Origin: Panicum virgatum
Lineage: Eukaryota > Streptophyta > Magnoliopsida > Poales > Poaceae
Length of the DNA stretch: 64,000 nt
Assembly (NCBI RefSeq): GCF_016808335.1
Contig: NC_053146.1
Coordinates: 10,795,015 to 10,859,014 of the forward strand
Direction: 5' to 3'
The position numbers and the translations under genes were made by a program. The notes beneath the pieces are model-generated. The model searched no databases. It worked only from the letters and a program-made list of their open reading frames with translations, and was not told where the DNA came from. This document shows, in pieces, positions 44,846-56,500 of the stretch; the stretch's first letter is position 1; each line of letters begins with the position of its first letter.

Positions 44846-47161
44846 CTAGAAAACCTGGAGCGCGGCGTTGCCGCGCCAGCTGGACCTGGCCATTTGTAGA
44901 AAACTTATGATTAATTATTGACAAAATGGGTTTATCAGTATATATTTTTTGTATGACGGAAATACTGATGCTCCCGCACATTTAATAATTCTTGCATTGC
45001 ATGAATATAATTCAATTTCACTATAAATGTATAAAAGTTCTGAAAAGTAATGTGTTGCGGAAATTTCGATTAGAATATGGGTATGCAAGGTAATGAGCGC
45101 GTGAATGTTATTCTCACTATTGATGCACGTAAACAAGCCATCTTAACCTTTGGATAATGAATTTCCATAGTTGAAGTAATCCAATTGTTGTTAATTTCAA
45201 AAAAGTAATCCAGTTATATTGTAGATTAATGGATAAGAGGGGCAACATCATGACAAAGGATCAAGCGATTAGCTCATACTGTGAGCAGCTGTGGAAGAAG
45301 TTGTGTAATCACCAACCTATTCCCTTCTAGTACTTGTAATAATGCATCAAATGTATAAGAAGAAACATGAAACATCCCTTGCATGCAACTGAGATTATAG
45401 ATGACATAAAACTTTATACCATCTACAATTGCAAAAGTGAGGAATTGTCCAATTAAATAAGGTATTTATATTTGATTTTGGAAAGCATGTAAGGATATAT
45501 GATGAGCAAATTACCTAACATTAACCTAAAGAGTGCTCCAAGAAAACAAAATGTTAGGATAAACAGGACAAAGGTATAATTTCAAAACCATATAACAGGC
45601 AGTAGCAACCTCTTCATCAGAAGTTTTTTTAGGAAAATAGCAGGCCCTCTACTCTTTCATTATAGTAGGAAGCCAGGTATTTACAATTCGGGTAAGTGAA
45701 AGAAAAGAAGATTGTGCACAAAAGTACAATCTATCTATATGTGCAGCGCCAGCCGATTACTGCTGGTCCAAGTGTTGGTAGATTGGATTCGCCTGCCCTC
45801 CATGCCTGATGATACTGTCAGCTGTTGGCACTCTCATCTCCAGAACTTCAATCAATCAGAGTTACAACATGAATAATAGATAAGGCACAAGGAACACATA
45901 TAGCTATTCCACATAACTTGGAAGAAATGGGTAGAACAGTGGCCAATATATGTGCTTTTAGCATTTTAATTTTCTCTATAACTTGTTCCAGCATTAGAAA
46001 TAATTATGCTTAAATATGTTATGGTTGGTAATTTCGGATTGGAGAGTAGCACATAGTAAGGCTTCATGACAAGATTCAGAATTTTATGATCCACCATTAT
46101 TTTTCTATGGATTTGGAAATCAGTTGTATGCAGAAGTGTTAGCATGCATCAACTAGCTAGCTTGTTTCATCTTCTTGACGCAAGCTCATGTCGCAGCGAA
46201 AAGAGGCTTAGACAGTTGCTTAGGCCATGTTTCCCAGAGCAGCATCCAACCCAGCAGCTCAAGATGAAAGATCCGTCTCACAGACATTTGATCGAGCACT
46301 TGTTGTGCAGCAGCTGATAGAGGGCGAGCAGAGCAGAGGAAGGATTCAGGGAAGCCGACCTTACGGCCTGCAGTGGCCACATTATCATGCGGAGGACACC
46401 CACATCAATCGCAGCAGCTCTCAGCGACGCGTTGGCCGGCAGCATCAGTCCACACGCCGGGATGGGGATGGGGATGGGAGTTGCGTCCGCGCATGGAGAT
46501 CAACAACGGCCTCGCCTCCAGCCCCAAATGGCGTCGGGTCTCCGTCGGCGCGCTAAACTGCTGCCGGCTGCCGTGGCTGCTCCGCACCTTACTTCACGGT
46601 GCCATCGCAATATACATAGACACGGGAAGAGTCCGCTGCTTCTCCTGCCACCTCATGGTGCCCCTGCCGACTGCCGTATGTCCTCTTCCTCCTTGCAACC
46701 GCTGCTGTGCGACTCGGGCCGTCGAGCGGGAGGAGGGGCTGCGAATTGGAGAGACTGAAACTGAGGTGGGAGGACGGTCACCTCGCTCGAGAGAGGTCAG
46801 AGGAGGGCCGCCGAGCCGGTAGGGGACAACGACACCTGTGCCCTGTCTGTGCATGCTCGTGAAACGTCGGGAGAGTGCTTAAGCGGATGTCCCCAGTGGC
46901 GGAGCTTCATTGGGGCCAAGGGGGGCCTTCCTCCTGGCCAATGAAAATTCCCACTACGTGAATAGTAAAATGGCTACTGTCCATTACTGTAGCAAAAGAG
47001 TGGCCCCCCTCATTTATCTAAAATTCAAGGTCAAGCTCCGTCACTGGATGTCCCTATCCGACGGTCGATTCAATCTGGCAGGAGATCCAACGGTTGACAT
47101 TTGGAGGTGACGTGGCTCAATAATTTTGCACCGTTTGAACCCAACTTTCGATTCTTAAAGA
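44846..47161 (-). mobile_element. Probable non-autonomous Helitron
   Basis: On the minus strand the right terminus has a GC-rich hairpin (GCGCGGC-AAC-GCCGCGC at about 44860-44876). Eleven bases follow, then CTAG (44849-44846) and a host T. That is the Helitron 3' signature, in the form usual in grasses. The host sequence left of it belongs to the decayed gene copy, and the match resumes near 47188. The likely 5' end is TC after A at 47161, read on the minus strand as A|TCTTTAAGAATCG. That end is less certain, because about 26 bp between 47162 and the resumed match is unexplained. The GC-rich part (46230-46860) could be captured gene sequence; I recognise no protein there and no Rep/Helicase. 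Confidence 0.6.
46894..47046. mobile_element. hAT-type MITE (153 bp), TSD GATGTCCC
   Basis: Inverted ends CAGTGGCGGAGCTT and AAGCTCCGTCACTG, with perfect 8-bp duplications GATGTCCC at 46886-46893 and 47047-47054. It is nested in the probable Helitron. Confidence 0.9.
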
Positions 47162-47187
47162 TGCAATTTGCATAGTTTTTTTATCAA

Positions 47188-47224
47188 GCAATTTGCTAAG
47201 TTGGTCAGATGTTCCAAGAGTAAA
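47188..47224 (+). pseudogene. Decayed copy of the 47665 gene 3' flank, second part
   Basis: AAGTTGGTCAGATGTTCCAA and its neighbours match 48499-48530 and continue the decayed copy at 44543-44845. The two parts bracket the probable Helitron. Confidence 0.6.
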
Positions 47225-47664
47225 TGCCTCGCCACATGTTCGTACCATTCGTACCGGGCTGGCCCAGCCACGGCCTGTTTCTCGCGCCGGGCCAGGCCGC
47301 CCATCGTGTCCCACATGGAGGCCCAGTATTCGCCGGACCGGTCCAGCCCAATTTTACTCCGCTCCGTGCCGCGTTTTGGACTGCAAAGCACAACCCGGGT
47401 CCTGGGCTGGCCCAAAACGCACAACCCAAATTCCACATAGAAAACCGGGTCGTGAGCTGGCCCAAAACGCGCAGCCCAAGTCCCACCACTGCGTAGAAAA
47501 AGCGTGAAGAGAAAGAGATAAACCCCACACGCTTTCTCCTTTGCTCCGGGGGCGCCCACCTGCGCTCATATGCACCCACGTGCTCAGCTCACCGACCCCA
47601 AACCCCCGTCCATTCCCCTCCAGCCCGGCAGCCGGCGCAACCAAGAATCCAATCCAGCCAGGCC

Positions 47665-48282
47665 ATGGACGGCGGCGACATCGCGGCTGGCGGCGGGGGC
47701 GCGGGCAGGAGCGGCGGGGGCGGGGGCACGAGCATCCACGTCACGGCGCTGGACGGCATCGTGAACGTGAACTCGCTCTTCACCCTCGCCGCGTTCGTGG
47801 GCCTGGCGTGGCGCCCCTCCTCCGACGGGCCGGGGCTCGCCGCCGGCGCCGACCGCGCGGGCAGCCCCTGCGCGGCCGGGGACCGCGCCGAGTCCGACCT
47901 CGTCTCCTTCCACGTCCTCGCCTTCGCCTGCTTCCTCTTCTCCAGCCTCGTCGCGCTCTGTCTCAAGCAGCTCGTCCGCACCTTCCCCACGCACCACCGC
48001 CGCGGCACCGCCTCCGCCTCCTCCTCCTCCGTCCTCGGCCGGACGGCGCGGATCAACCGCGCCGCGCTCCGCGTCGGGATCCTGACCTCCGCCGTGGGCT
48101 CCGTCGCCGGCTGCGGCTTCCTCATGATGGCGCTCGTCAACGTGGTGCAGGTGAAGCTCGGCCGCCTCGGCTGCGGCGCCGGCGGCTCCGCCGCCTTGGC
48201 CGCCGTCGTGCCGCTCGTCACGCTCGTCCCCGCCGCCATGCTCATCTACATCGGCATCGTCTTCTACGCCTTCACCCGCTAG
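47665..48282 (+). CDS. Small four-helix membrane protein (MEE60-like)
   Basis: Single-exon gene of 205 aa starting MDGGDIAAGGGG. A Gly-rich N-terminus (residues 1-25) is followed by TSIHVTALDGIVNVNSLF and four hydrophobic segments: about residues 36-50, 80-104, 135-163 and 174-202. It ends YIGIVFYAFTR. The TSIHVTALDG-VNVNSLFT block and the VTLV-A-L-YI---YAFT ending recall plant proteins annotated as maternal effect embryo arrest 60-like. This identification is from memory and the molecular function of that family is unclear to me. The start is the first ATG of the frame, and codon use is strongly GC-rich as in grass genes. It is tail-to-tail with the RETICULATA-RELATED gene. A decayed copy of its 3' end sits 3.7 kb upstream, so an old local duplication is likely. 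Confidence 0.85.
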   Translation: MDGGDIAAGGGGAGRSGGGGGTSIHVTALDGIVNVNSLFTLAAFVGLAWRPSSDGPGLAAGADRAGSPCAAGDRAESDLVSFHVLAFACFLFSSLVALCLKQLVRTFPTHHRRGTASASSSSVLGRTARINRAALRVGILTSAVGSVAGCGFLMMALVNVVQVKLGRLGCGAGGSAALAAVVPLVTLVPAAMLIYIGIVFYAFTR

Positions 48283-50551
48283 CAGAACGACAAGCAAGAG
48301 CAGGATCTGGTGTTTGAACCAGATCTTGTATGTGAAATGAAATCCTCAGATCTTGTGTGTGCCCTTGTCTGTACAATGCAGCTGACTTTGTAAATTATAT
48401 GCTTATGATTGTGTTTTCTGCTGTGCTTATTTGAGCAAAGTGAATCTGTTGCGAACTTTTATCTGCATCCTGCAAGTTGGACATGGACTGTACTTGCCAA
48501 GTTAGTCAGGTGTGCCAAGAGTGAAGCAGTGATGGAGCTCAGCTGCTGGTTGGTCTCAAGCCTCATCTGGGAAACTGTCCACATCTGCAACTGTGCTAGG
48601 TCCCAAAGCTTTGAGTTTGTGATTATCTGCATTGTCTAAGGTTGTGTGAACTCTGAAGCAAGAAAGGATGAAAATCTGGGGTGTCCCTTCAATAGATGTA
48701 AACAGGACTATCGAATGGAAGATGCTTTATTTAAAAAAAAATGGAAGATGCATTGTGGTTTAGAGCACCCTGCACATTTGCCAAGTGCTGCCCTGCTCGT
48801 CCACAGCATTGCCCATCATGATCGCTGATGATGAAATGAAACCCCAATCACCTTAGTGTTGATTTGGCCCGCCACAAGAAGCCAGCCACGTTGGTTTCTA
48901 CAAAACCTTGCTGGGGAGGTTGCCATCGAAGCGAGACAGCTGGTTGCTCTGTCAGCGCCGACAAATGACTAAAAAAAGTTGAGTTCCACATCAACAGTTT
49001 TTTTTTCAAAAAAACATCAACAGTTTTGTTTGATTTCAATACTGCAGCTTGAAGTTTCAGCAATGTCAGTAATAGAAAATGCAGGCATGTAGCATTGGTA
49101 CTATCTAGGGCCTGATTCAGAAGTACTAACAGAGTCTGAATATTCTTCAGAGGCAGTGATGTTTAGGCATCAAGTGGTCTTGCCCCCATGTGAAAAATTT
49201 AAAACCCTATCCCCTATACGATGAAATGTTGACATCTCATATAAGTACAAGAGGATCTTACCACAATGGCATACATGAAGTCCATGTCAGGCAGCACTTC
49301 AGGACATGTGACACTGACAACTTCTTCATCGACTTGTAAGAACTTGCCAGAGAGAGCTATTAGCCTATAATATAAATTCGTTGAAGCAGAACTTTCAGTA
49401 CAAATACAATAAGGTTTGGTATACACGGTTCATGCTTGGGCATGCAGAACAGAATTTGATTCATTTCACAAAGGCTTACTGTCTGCACTATATCACAAGA
49501 AATTACTGTCATCATCTCCTCTAAAGGTAGTTGGATTGGGGAGTTAGGAACTTTGGATGGTATCTTTGAATGATTTAATTATTTAAGGATTGAGTTAACT
49601 ATGAAGGCTTTATCTCTGCACATTCCAATTTACTCCTGAATGCAAATTCTGTAATGCTCAATTGCGACGCATTGCGCTGAGCATCATCTGCCTTCACATT
49701 TCAGTCTAAATTTACCGATGACATTTGAAACGGCAAGTGAATGATTGAGAAAAAAAAGGTGGAGTTAGTTATCCTAGTATTCTTAATTATGAACGACATC
49801 AGAGTTGCTGAGAGCGTGGCCATCTGTTCTGACAAGCTATTAACAGGATGTAGAAACACATGAAGAAGACGCACACAAGTCAAATGCCAACAATTGACTC
49901 GCTCACATACGCACACAAGCTATCTCCAGGAGAGGAGGTGCGGCGTCATGCATGCCCTCGAGTAGTTGGGTGCATTGGGTGCCAGTTTGCTTTTTTTTTC
50001 TCCACATTAGTTGCCTTTGGGCCACCCTGTTCAATGTCCTTGATTCCTATATGTTGCCACTGCCACGTATAGTCAAATATAGTAAATATTATGGATACAG
50101 TCATTTCAATAAAACAGATCCAGCTATCCGACATCTTCAACAAGAAAACAAACAATTCTATCTCTTGCGGTTCTACCCTGCCTAAGCACTCCTAATGCTA
50201 GCTCCACTCAGTCTCAGAATCACAGTGAGGAGCTATCACATTTATTTTTGAGATCTTCTGCACCCCAAGCAATTATTGATATCACGTCCCTAACTTGTGA
50301 CAGCGAAAATTCGAAGAATGTGGGTGGAACAACAAACAGCAGGCCGCGCACAGCAGCATCACTGTGAATGGTGGCTGCAATAACAAGCATATGAGTTTTC
50401 AGTACAAAGGTGGCCATTACAAGGAATGTACATCTACAGTTTTATTGGCTACATCAAGAGATGAGATTGGTATGTTTAAGAAAAGACAAAACAATGTATA
50501 CCAAAAAGGAAAGAAGGATATCTCACCACAAAAAATATGAAAGCTCGAAAC
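48283..50551. other. Tail-to-tail intergenic region
   Basis: The first 250 bp is the 3' UTR of the membrane protein gene and the last few hundred bp that of the RETICULATA-RELATED gene. Between them are AT-rich sequences. Two minus-strand frames look exon-like but are unrecognised: 50220-50417, reading FEFSLSQVRDVISIIAWGAE, and 49214-49426, reading VVSVTCPEVLPDMDF. I cannot place them in a gene. Confidence 0.5.
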
Positions 50552-53500
50552 TCACTGGCAGCCAGTCATTCTCGCCCAGTCAACAAACTGCATTCCTCCA
50601 TACACATTATTGGCAAAGCGCACGCCGACAGTGAACGCTAGAGAAGCAGCTGGGACACGCTTGGCAACAGGTGATGCCTCAACCAAGCGCTCTAGTCCAT
50701 TAATAATCTGATAACGTGTGTTGGAAGAAACACCAAGGAATACACCTGCAACAATCAGGACGATTTATTGTTTAGAAGGCTTCAATTGATGCAATCAAGA
50801 AATATCAAAACATGAATCCTATGAGAACATCTGAGAACATGAATCCAGGGAAAATAACTAAGCTTAACAGAACTGCAGATTTTTGTTGGAGTATATTGAG
50901 CCCATGTGTATAGAGGCCCATGTATATGATCTATATATACCCACCCATCTAGGGTTGGAGGAATACAAGCCACTATTCTCTCCATCATGGTATTATTAGC
51001 CTAGGTTAATTTCCTCTCCTCTCCTCCCTCCTCACAGCCCCGCCTCCGCCGCCACCATGGCTGGCAGGCGGCCGGCGTCGCCTCCCTCCCCTCCCCTCTC
51101 TTCCTTCCCCTACCTCTCCTCCTCCCCTGCTCTGCAGCCCGCCGGCACGTGGATCTCCCCCTCCCCTGTTCCGCAGCCCGCCGGCGCGTGGACCTCCCCC
51201 TCCCCTGCTCCGCAGCCCGCCGGTGCCTGGGCCGCTCGGCCGTCCTACGCCGCCGTTGCGGGTGCTGCAGGGCGCGGATCCGCCGCGGGATCCCCTGTCC
51301 CGGCCAACGCAGGGCGCGGATCCGCTGCGGGAGCTCCCGTCCCGGCCGCCACGGGCCCCGGATCCGCTGCGGCCGCCCTGGTGGCGCTGCCCTAGCTCGA
51401 TCTGGCCGCCGCCGCTGCTGATGGCGCCGCTGGAGATGCTCCTGGCGGCCCGCAGGGGCCACTGCAGCCGCCCGGACAGGGCCTGCTGCAAGTGCAGGGG
51501 CCCCTGCCGGCTGCTGCCAGCGCTGCCCTACAGCAGGCGCCTGCTGCTGGAGGGGGTGGCGCAGCCGCGGGCACGGGAGCCGAACCCGCTGCCCAGCACG
51601 CTCTGCTGCAGGCTACGACACCCGATCCAGCCGTCGCTGCTGCCGCCGTCGCCGCCTACCGCACCGCGGTCGCTGCTGGCAAGCAGCCCGCCGATGCCGC
51701 TGATCCCGCGTGGTCCGGCCTCGGGATGGCACCCGCGGATGCGCCGCTCGCCGCCACCGCTCTCCGAGGGCAGCAGGCCGACGCCGCTCTCGCCGCGGCC
51801 CTCCTCGCCGCCAAGTCGGAGGCTTCGGCAGCCCAGGAGCGGGTCCGCATGGCAAGCCCTCGCCTGGGAGCGCGAGCGCGCCACGGCCGACACCCTCGCT
51901 CTCCGGGTCGCCGAGGCGGAGCGCTTCCACCGCGTCTCCTCCGGCCAGCCCGTCGACCCCGAGCACGGCGCCTCGTCTTCCCACCAGGCCCCGCTCGCTG
52001 GATCTGGAGCCCGGTACGACCCAACCGACCCCATGGTCGCCCAGCTCCACCTCCAGGCCGCCGGCGTCCAAAACATCAGGGCCCTGGTCTCCGTCCTCCT
52101 CGACCCCGCGTCCTCCTCCTACGGCCGCTGGCGGGACCAGGCCCTCCTCACCCTCCGCCGCTACGCCCTCGACGACCACGTCCTCGTCGACTCGCCGATC
52201 GAGACACGAGACGTGACGTGGCTGTGCCTCGACAGCGTCGCTCTGTCCTGGATCTTCGGGACCATCTCCCTAGATCTTCAGGACCTCGTCAGGACCCACG
52301 GCGGCACCGCGCGGCAGGCCTGGGTGGCGCTCGAGGGGCAGTTTCTCGGCAACGCCGAGTACCGCGCCCTCCAGCTCGACGCCACCTTCCGCACCTTCGT
52401 GCAGGGGGACCTCTCCGTCGGTGAGTACTGCCGGCGGATGAAGAGCATGGCCGATGCTCTTCACGACCTCGGGGATCCAGTGTCCGATCGGGTCTTGGTG
52501 CTCAATGTCCTACAGGGACTGAGCAGCACCTATGACCACCTGAAGGGCTGGATCGCCCGCCAGAGGCCTTTCCCCACCTTCCTGCAGGTCCGGGACGACC
52601 TCGCCCTCGAGGAGATCACCAGGGGTCTCGCGCCCAGATCGTCCTCGCCCACCCCCGCCGCGCTCTTTGCTACTCCACCGGCCTCCTCCACTGCTCCTGC
52701 CACCTCCCTCCTTGGTGCTACACCCGCCGGGCAGACCGGAGGAGGAGGGGGGCCGTGGACGTCGCCGACGACGGGGTGGTGGTGGTGGTGGTGGCACTGG
52801 TGGCCCTGCTTCTGGGAACACCGGTACCGGTGGGGGCCGTCGGGGCGGCGCGCCGACACCGGCTCCGGCTCCCGCCCCTGCCCCTGCTGCTGGAGGTACG
52901 CCCTGGCCATCCTTCAGCAACCCATGGTCAGGGCGCATCTCGATGTGGCCGTTCCAGGGTCAGGGAGGGGGGCCTCGTCCTCAGCTCCAGCCGGCGGCCA
53001 TGTTCACTGGCGCTGCTCCACTCTTTGCGCCTTCCTGGACCCCGCCCGCTCAGCCCAGCCAGCAGCCGACCTGGCCTGGGGGGTGGGACCAGGCCGCTCT
53101 GGCGCAGTCCTTCAGCACCATGGGACTGACGCCGCCGACCAGCACCGAGTGGATCGCCGACTCGGGTGCCTCGTTCCACACCACTCCCGATGCTGGTATC
53201 CTCTCTTCTGTCCGACCCCCACACCCCTCTTGTCCTTCTTCTATCATGGTTGGTGATGGGTCTTGCCTTCCTGTCACCGCCGTGGGTTCTGCTCCTCGTC
53301 TTCCTCATGTTCTTGTTGCTCCTCAAATGGTTCACAACCTTCTTTCTATTCGCCAGTTTACTGCTGACAACTCCTGTTCTATCGAATTTGACTCTTCTGG
53401 TCTTACTGTGAAGGATTCGGCTTCCCGGCGTCCGCTCCTCCGATGTGACAGCCCGGGGCCCCTTTACACTCTTCGGCTTCCTGCTTCCGCTGCTCCGCTT

Positions 53501-56500
53501 TCGACTTCTTCTTCGTCTACTGCTTTTGCCGTGACGCCTTCTTCCACTACCTGGCACCGCCGGCTTGGACACCCCGGCCGCGACGTTTTTGCTCAGCTTA
53601 GTCGTAGTACAGATGTTCCTTGTACTAGGGCTCCTGCTGAGCACCTCTGTCATGCGTGCCAGCTAGGTCGTCATGTTAGACTTCCGTTTTCTTCTTCTTC
53701 TTCGCATGCTGCGCATGCTTTTGATCTCATCCACTGTGACCTATGGACATCTCCTGTACTCAGCATGTCTGGATATAAATATTACCTGGTCATTGTTGAT
53801 GATTTTTCTCATTACTCTTGGACTTTCCCTTTGCGCGCCAAGTCTGAGACTTTCTCTACCCTCCTCCACTTCTTTGCCTGGGTGTCCACTCAGTTCGGCC
53901 TCACCGTTAAGGCCGTCCAGTGTGACAACGGGCGGGAGTTCGATAACACTACCTCCCGGTCTTTCTTCCTGTCTCGGGGTGTTCAGCTGCGTATGTCTTG
54001 TCCGTATACCTCTCCTCAGAACGGCAAGGCTGAGCGGATGATTCGCACGACGAACGACGTCGTGCGCACCCTTCTGATCCAGGCTTCTCTCCCCCCGCGC
54101 TTCTGGGCTGAGAGCCTCCACACCGCCACCTACCTGCTTAACCGCCTTCCGTCCACTGCTTCTCCTGCTCCCACTCCACACCACGCTCTTTTCGGTACCC
54201 CTCCTCGCTACGACCACCTTCGGGTCTTCGGGTGTGCGTGTTACCCTAACACCTCCGCCACCGCTTCTCACAAGCTGGCTCCCCGATCGACTCGTTGTGT
54301 GTTTCTCGGGTACTCCCCTGACCACAAGGGGTACCGATGCTTTGACCTCACCTCTCGCCGCGTTCTGATCTCCCGACACGTCGTCTTCGACGAGTCGGAT
54401 TTCCCCTACTCCACCTCCTCCACACCTTCTTCTGATCCCGAGCTGGTCTCTGTTTCCGACTGACCCGGTGGTTCAGCCACCGTTACCTGTCTGTCCTTTT
54501 CCTGCAGGTTTTCCCGGCGCACCGGCACCACTTCCGGTGATCCCTGCTGCGCCGAGCGCGGCCCCGGTGCCCGCGGTCGCGCCACGCACGGCCCCCGGAC
54601 CTCCGGTCGTGCCGCGCACGGACCCGGCGTCTTCTGCTGCGCCACGCGCGGCCCCGGTGCCTTCCCCTGCACCTGATCGGTACGCTCAGCCGGTGCAGGT
54701 GTACCGACGTCGTCCGGCGCCGAACCCGGCGCCGCAGCGGTACGCTGAGCCGGTGCAGGTGTACCGGCGTCGTTCTGCGTCGACACCGGCGCCGCCTCCT
54801 GCTCCGGAGGCTCCTGCGACGCTGACACCGGAGCCGTCGCCGCCGCCTCCTCCTCCGGCTCCCTCTCGATCAGAGCCGGTGGTGTACCACCTGCCGGTCA
54901 TCCATCGGGATCCTCGACATATCCATCCCATGGTGACTCGGCGGATGGCGTCCCAGGCCGCGACTCTCTCCGCCACCGAGGGAGAGCCGCGGGTCTCTCC
55001 GGTGCCCTCCTCTGTCCGCGATGCCTTGGCGGATCCTCACTGGCGTCGCGCGATGGAAGAGGAGTACGCGGCTCTTCTTGCCAACCAGACGTGGGATCTC
55101 GTGCCGCGTCCGTCTGGTTGCAATGTGGTGACTGGCAAGTGGATCTGGACGCATAAGCGTCGGTCTGACGGCACACTGGAGCGCTACAAGGCTCGCTGGG
55201 TTCTCCGGGGGTTCACTCAGCGGCCTGGTGTGGACTATGATGAGACTTTCAGCCCGGTCGTGAAGCCCGCTACGGTGCGTATGGTCCTCTCACTTTCGCT
55301 CTCGCGCACTTGGCCTGTGCACCAGCTGGACGTGAAGAATGCATTTCTTCACGGCACCTTGTCAGAGACTGTTTACTGCTCTCAGCCAGCGGGATTTGTG
55401 GACTCGAGTCGTCCGGATATGGTCTGCCGGCTCAACAAGTCTCTCTATGGACTGAAGCAGGCTCAACGGGCTTGGTACTCTCGGTTCGCCACGTTCTTGT
55501 TGACACTGGGGTTCACCGAGGCCAAGTCTGACACGTCTCTCTTCATCTACCGCCGTGGGGATGAGACGGCATATCTGCTCCTATATGTCGATGACATTGT
55601 GCTCACAGCTTCTAGTCAGCAGTTGCTTCAGAGTGTCATCTCCTCTCTGCAGCAGGAGTTCGCTATGAAGGATTTTGGTCAGCTCCACCACTTCTTGGGC
55701 GTCACTGTTGAGCCTCGCCCGCCTGGTCTTCTTCTGCACCAGCGGCAGTACGCCCTCGATATTCTGGAGCGGGCTGGGATGACTGATTGCAAGCCCTGCT
55801 CCACTCCAGTCGACACTCAGGAGAAGCTGTCTGCTGATCTGGGTAATCCGGTGGCTGATCCTACAGTCTACCGGAGTCTGGCCGGCGCATTGCAGTACCT
55901 CACCTTCACCAGGCCGGACATCACCTACGCTGTTCAGCAGGTCTGTCTCCACATGCATGATCCCCGGGAGTCACACCTTGCTGCGCTGAAGCGTCTCCTC
56001 CGGTACGTCCGTGGCACTATGGACCTCGGTCTGGTACTTCACCGCTCCTCCTCTGCTGAGCTGGTGGTCTACACCGACACTGACTGGGCTGGCTGTCCGG
56101 ACACTCGTCGCTCCACCTCCGGCTACGCCGTCTTCCTGGGTGGCAACCTGGTCTCCTGGTCGTCCAAGCGGCAGCCGGTTGTCTCCCGCTCCAGTGCCGA
56201 GGCGGAATACCGGGCTGTCGCTAACGGCGTGGCGGAGGCGTCCTAGCTGCGACAGCTCTTGGCGGAGCTCCACACCCCGCTCGCCAAGAGCACGCAGCGC
56301 CGTGTATCTCTCCACCAACCCCGTCCAGCATCAGCGAACGAAGCACGTGGAGATCGACCTACACTTCGTGCGTGACAGAGTCGCCATCGGCGATGTTCGG
56401 GTACTCCATGTCCCGACTACCTCTCAGTTTGCTGACATCTTCACGAAGGGGCTGCCCTCGTCGACCTTCTCGGAGTTTCGATCCAGCCTCAACGTAGCCG

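Noticed and set aside
47541..48317. 258-codon frame and minus-strand frames over the membrane protein gene
   Set aside because: Arg/Ala/Pro-rich shadows. The frame 47665-48282 has clear membrane segments and a family-like ending.
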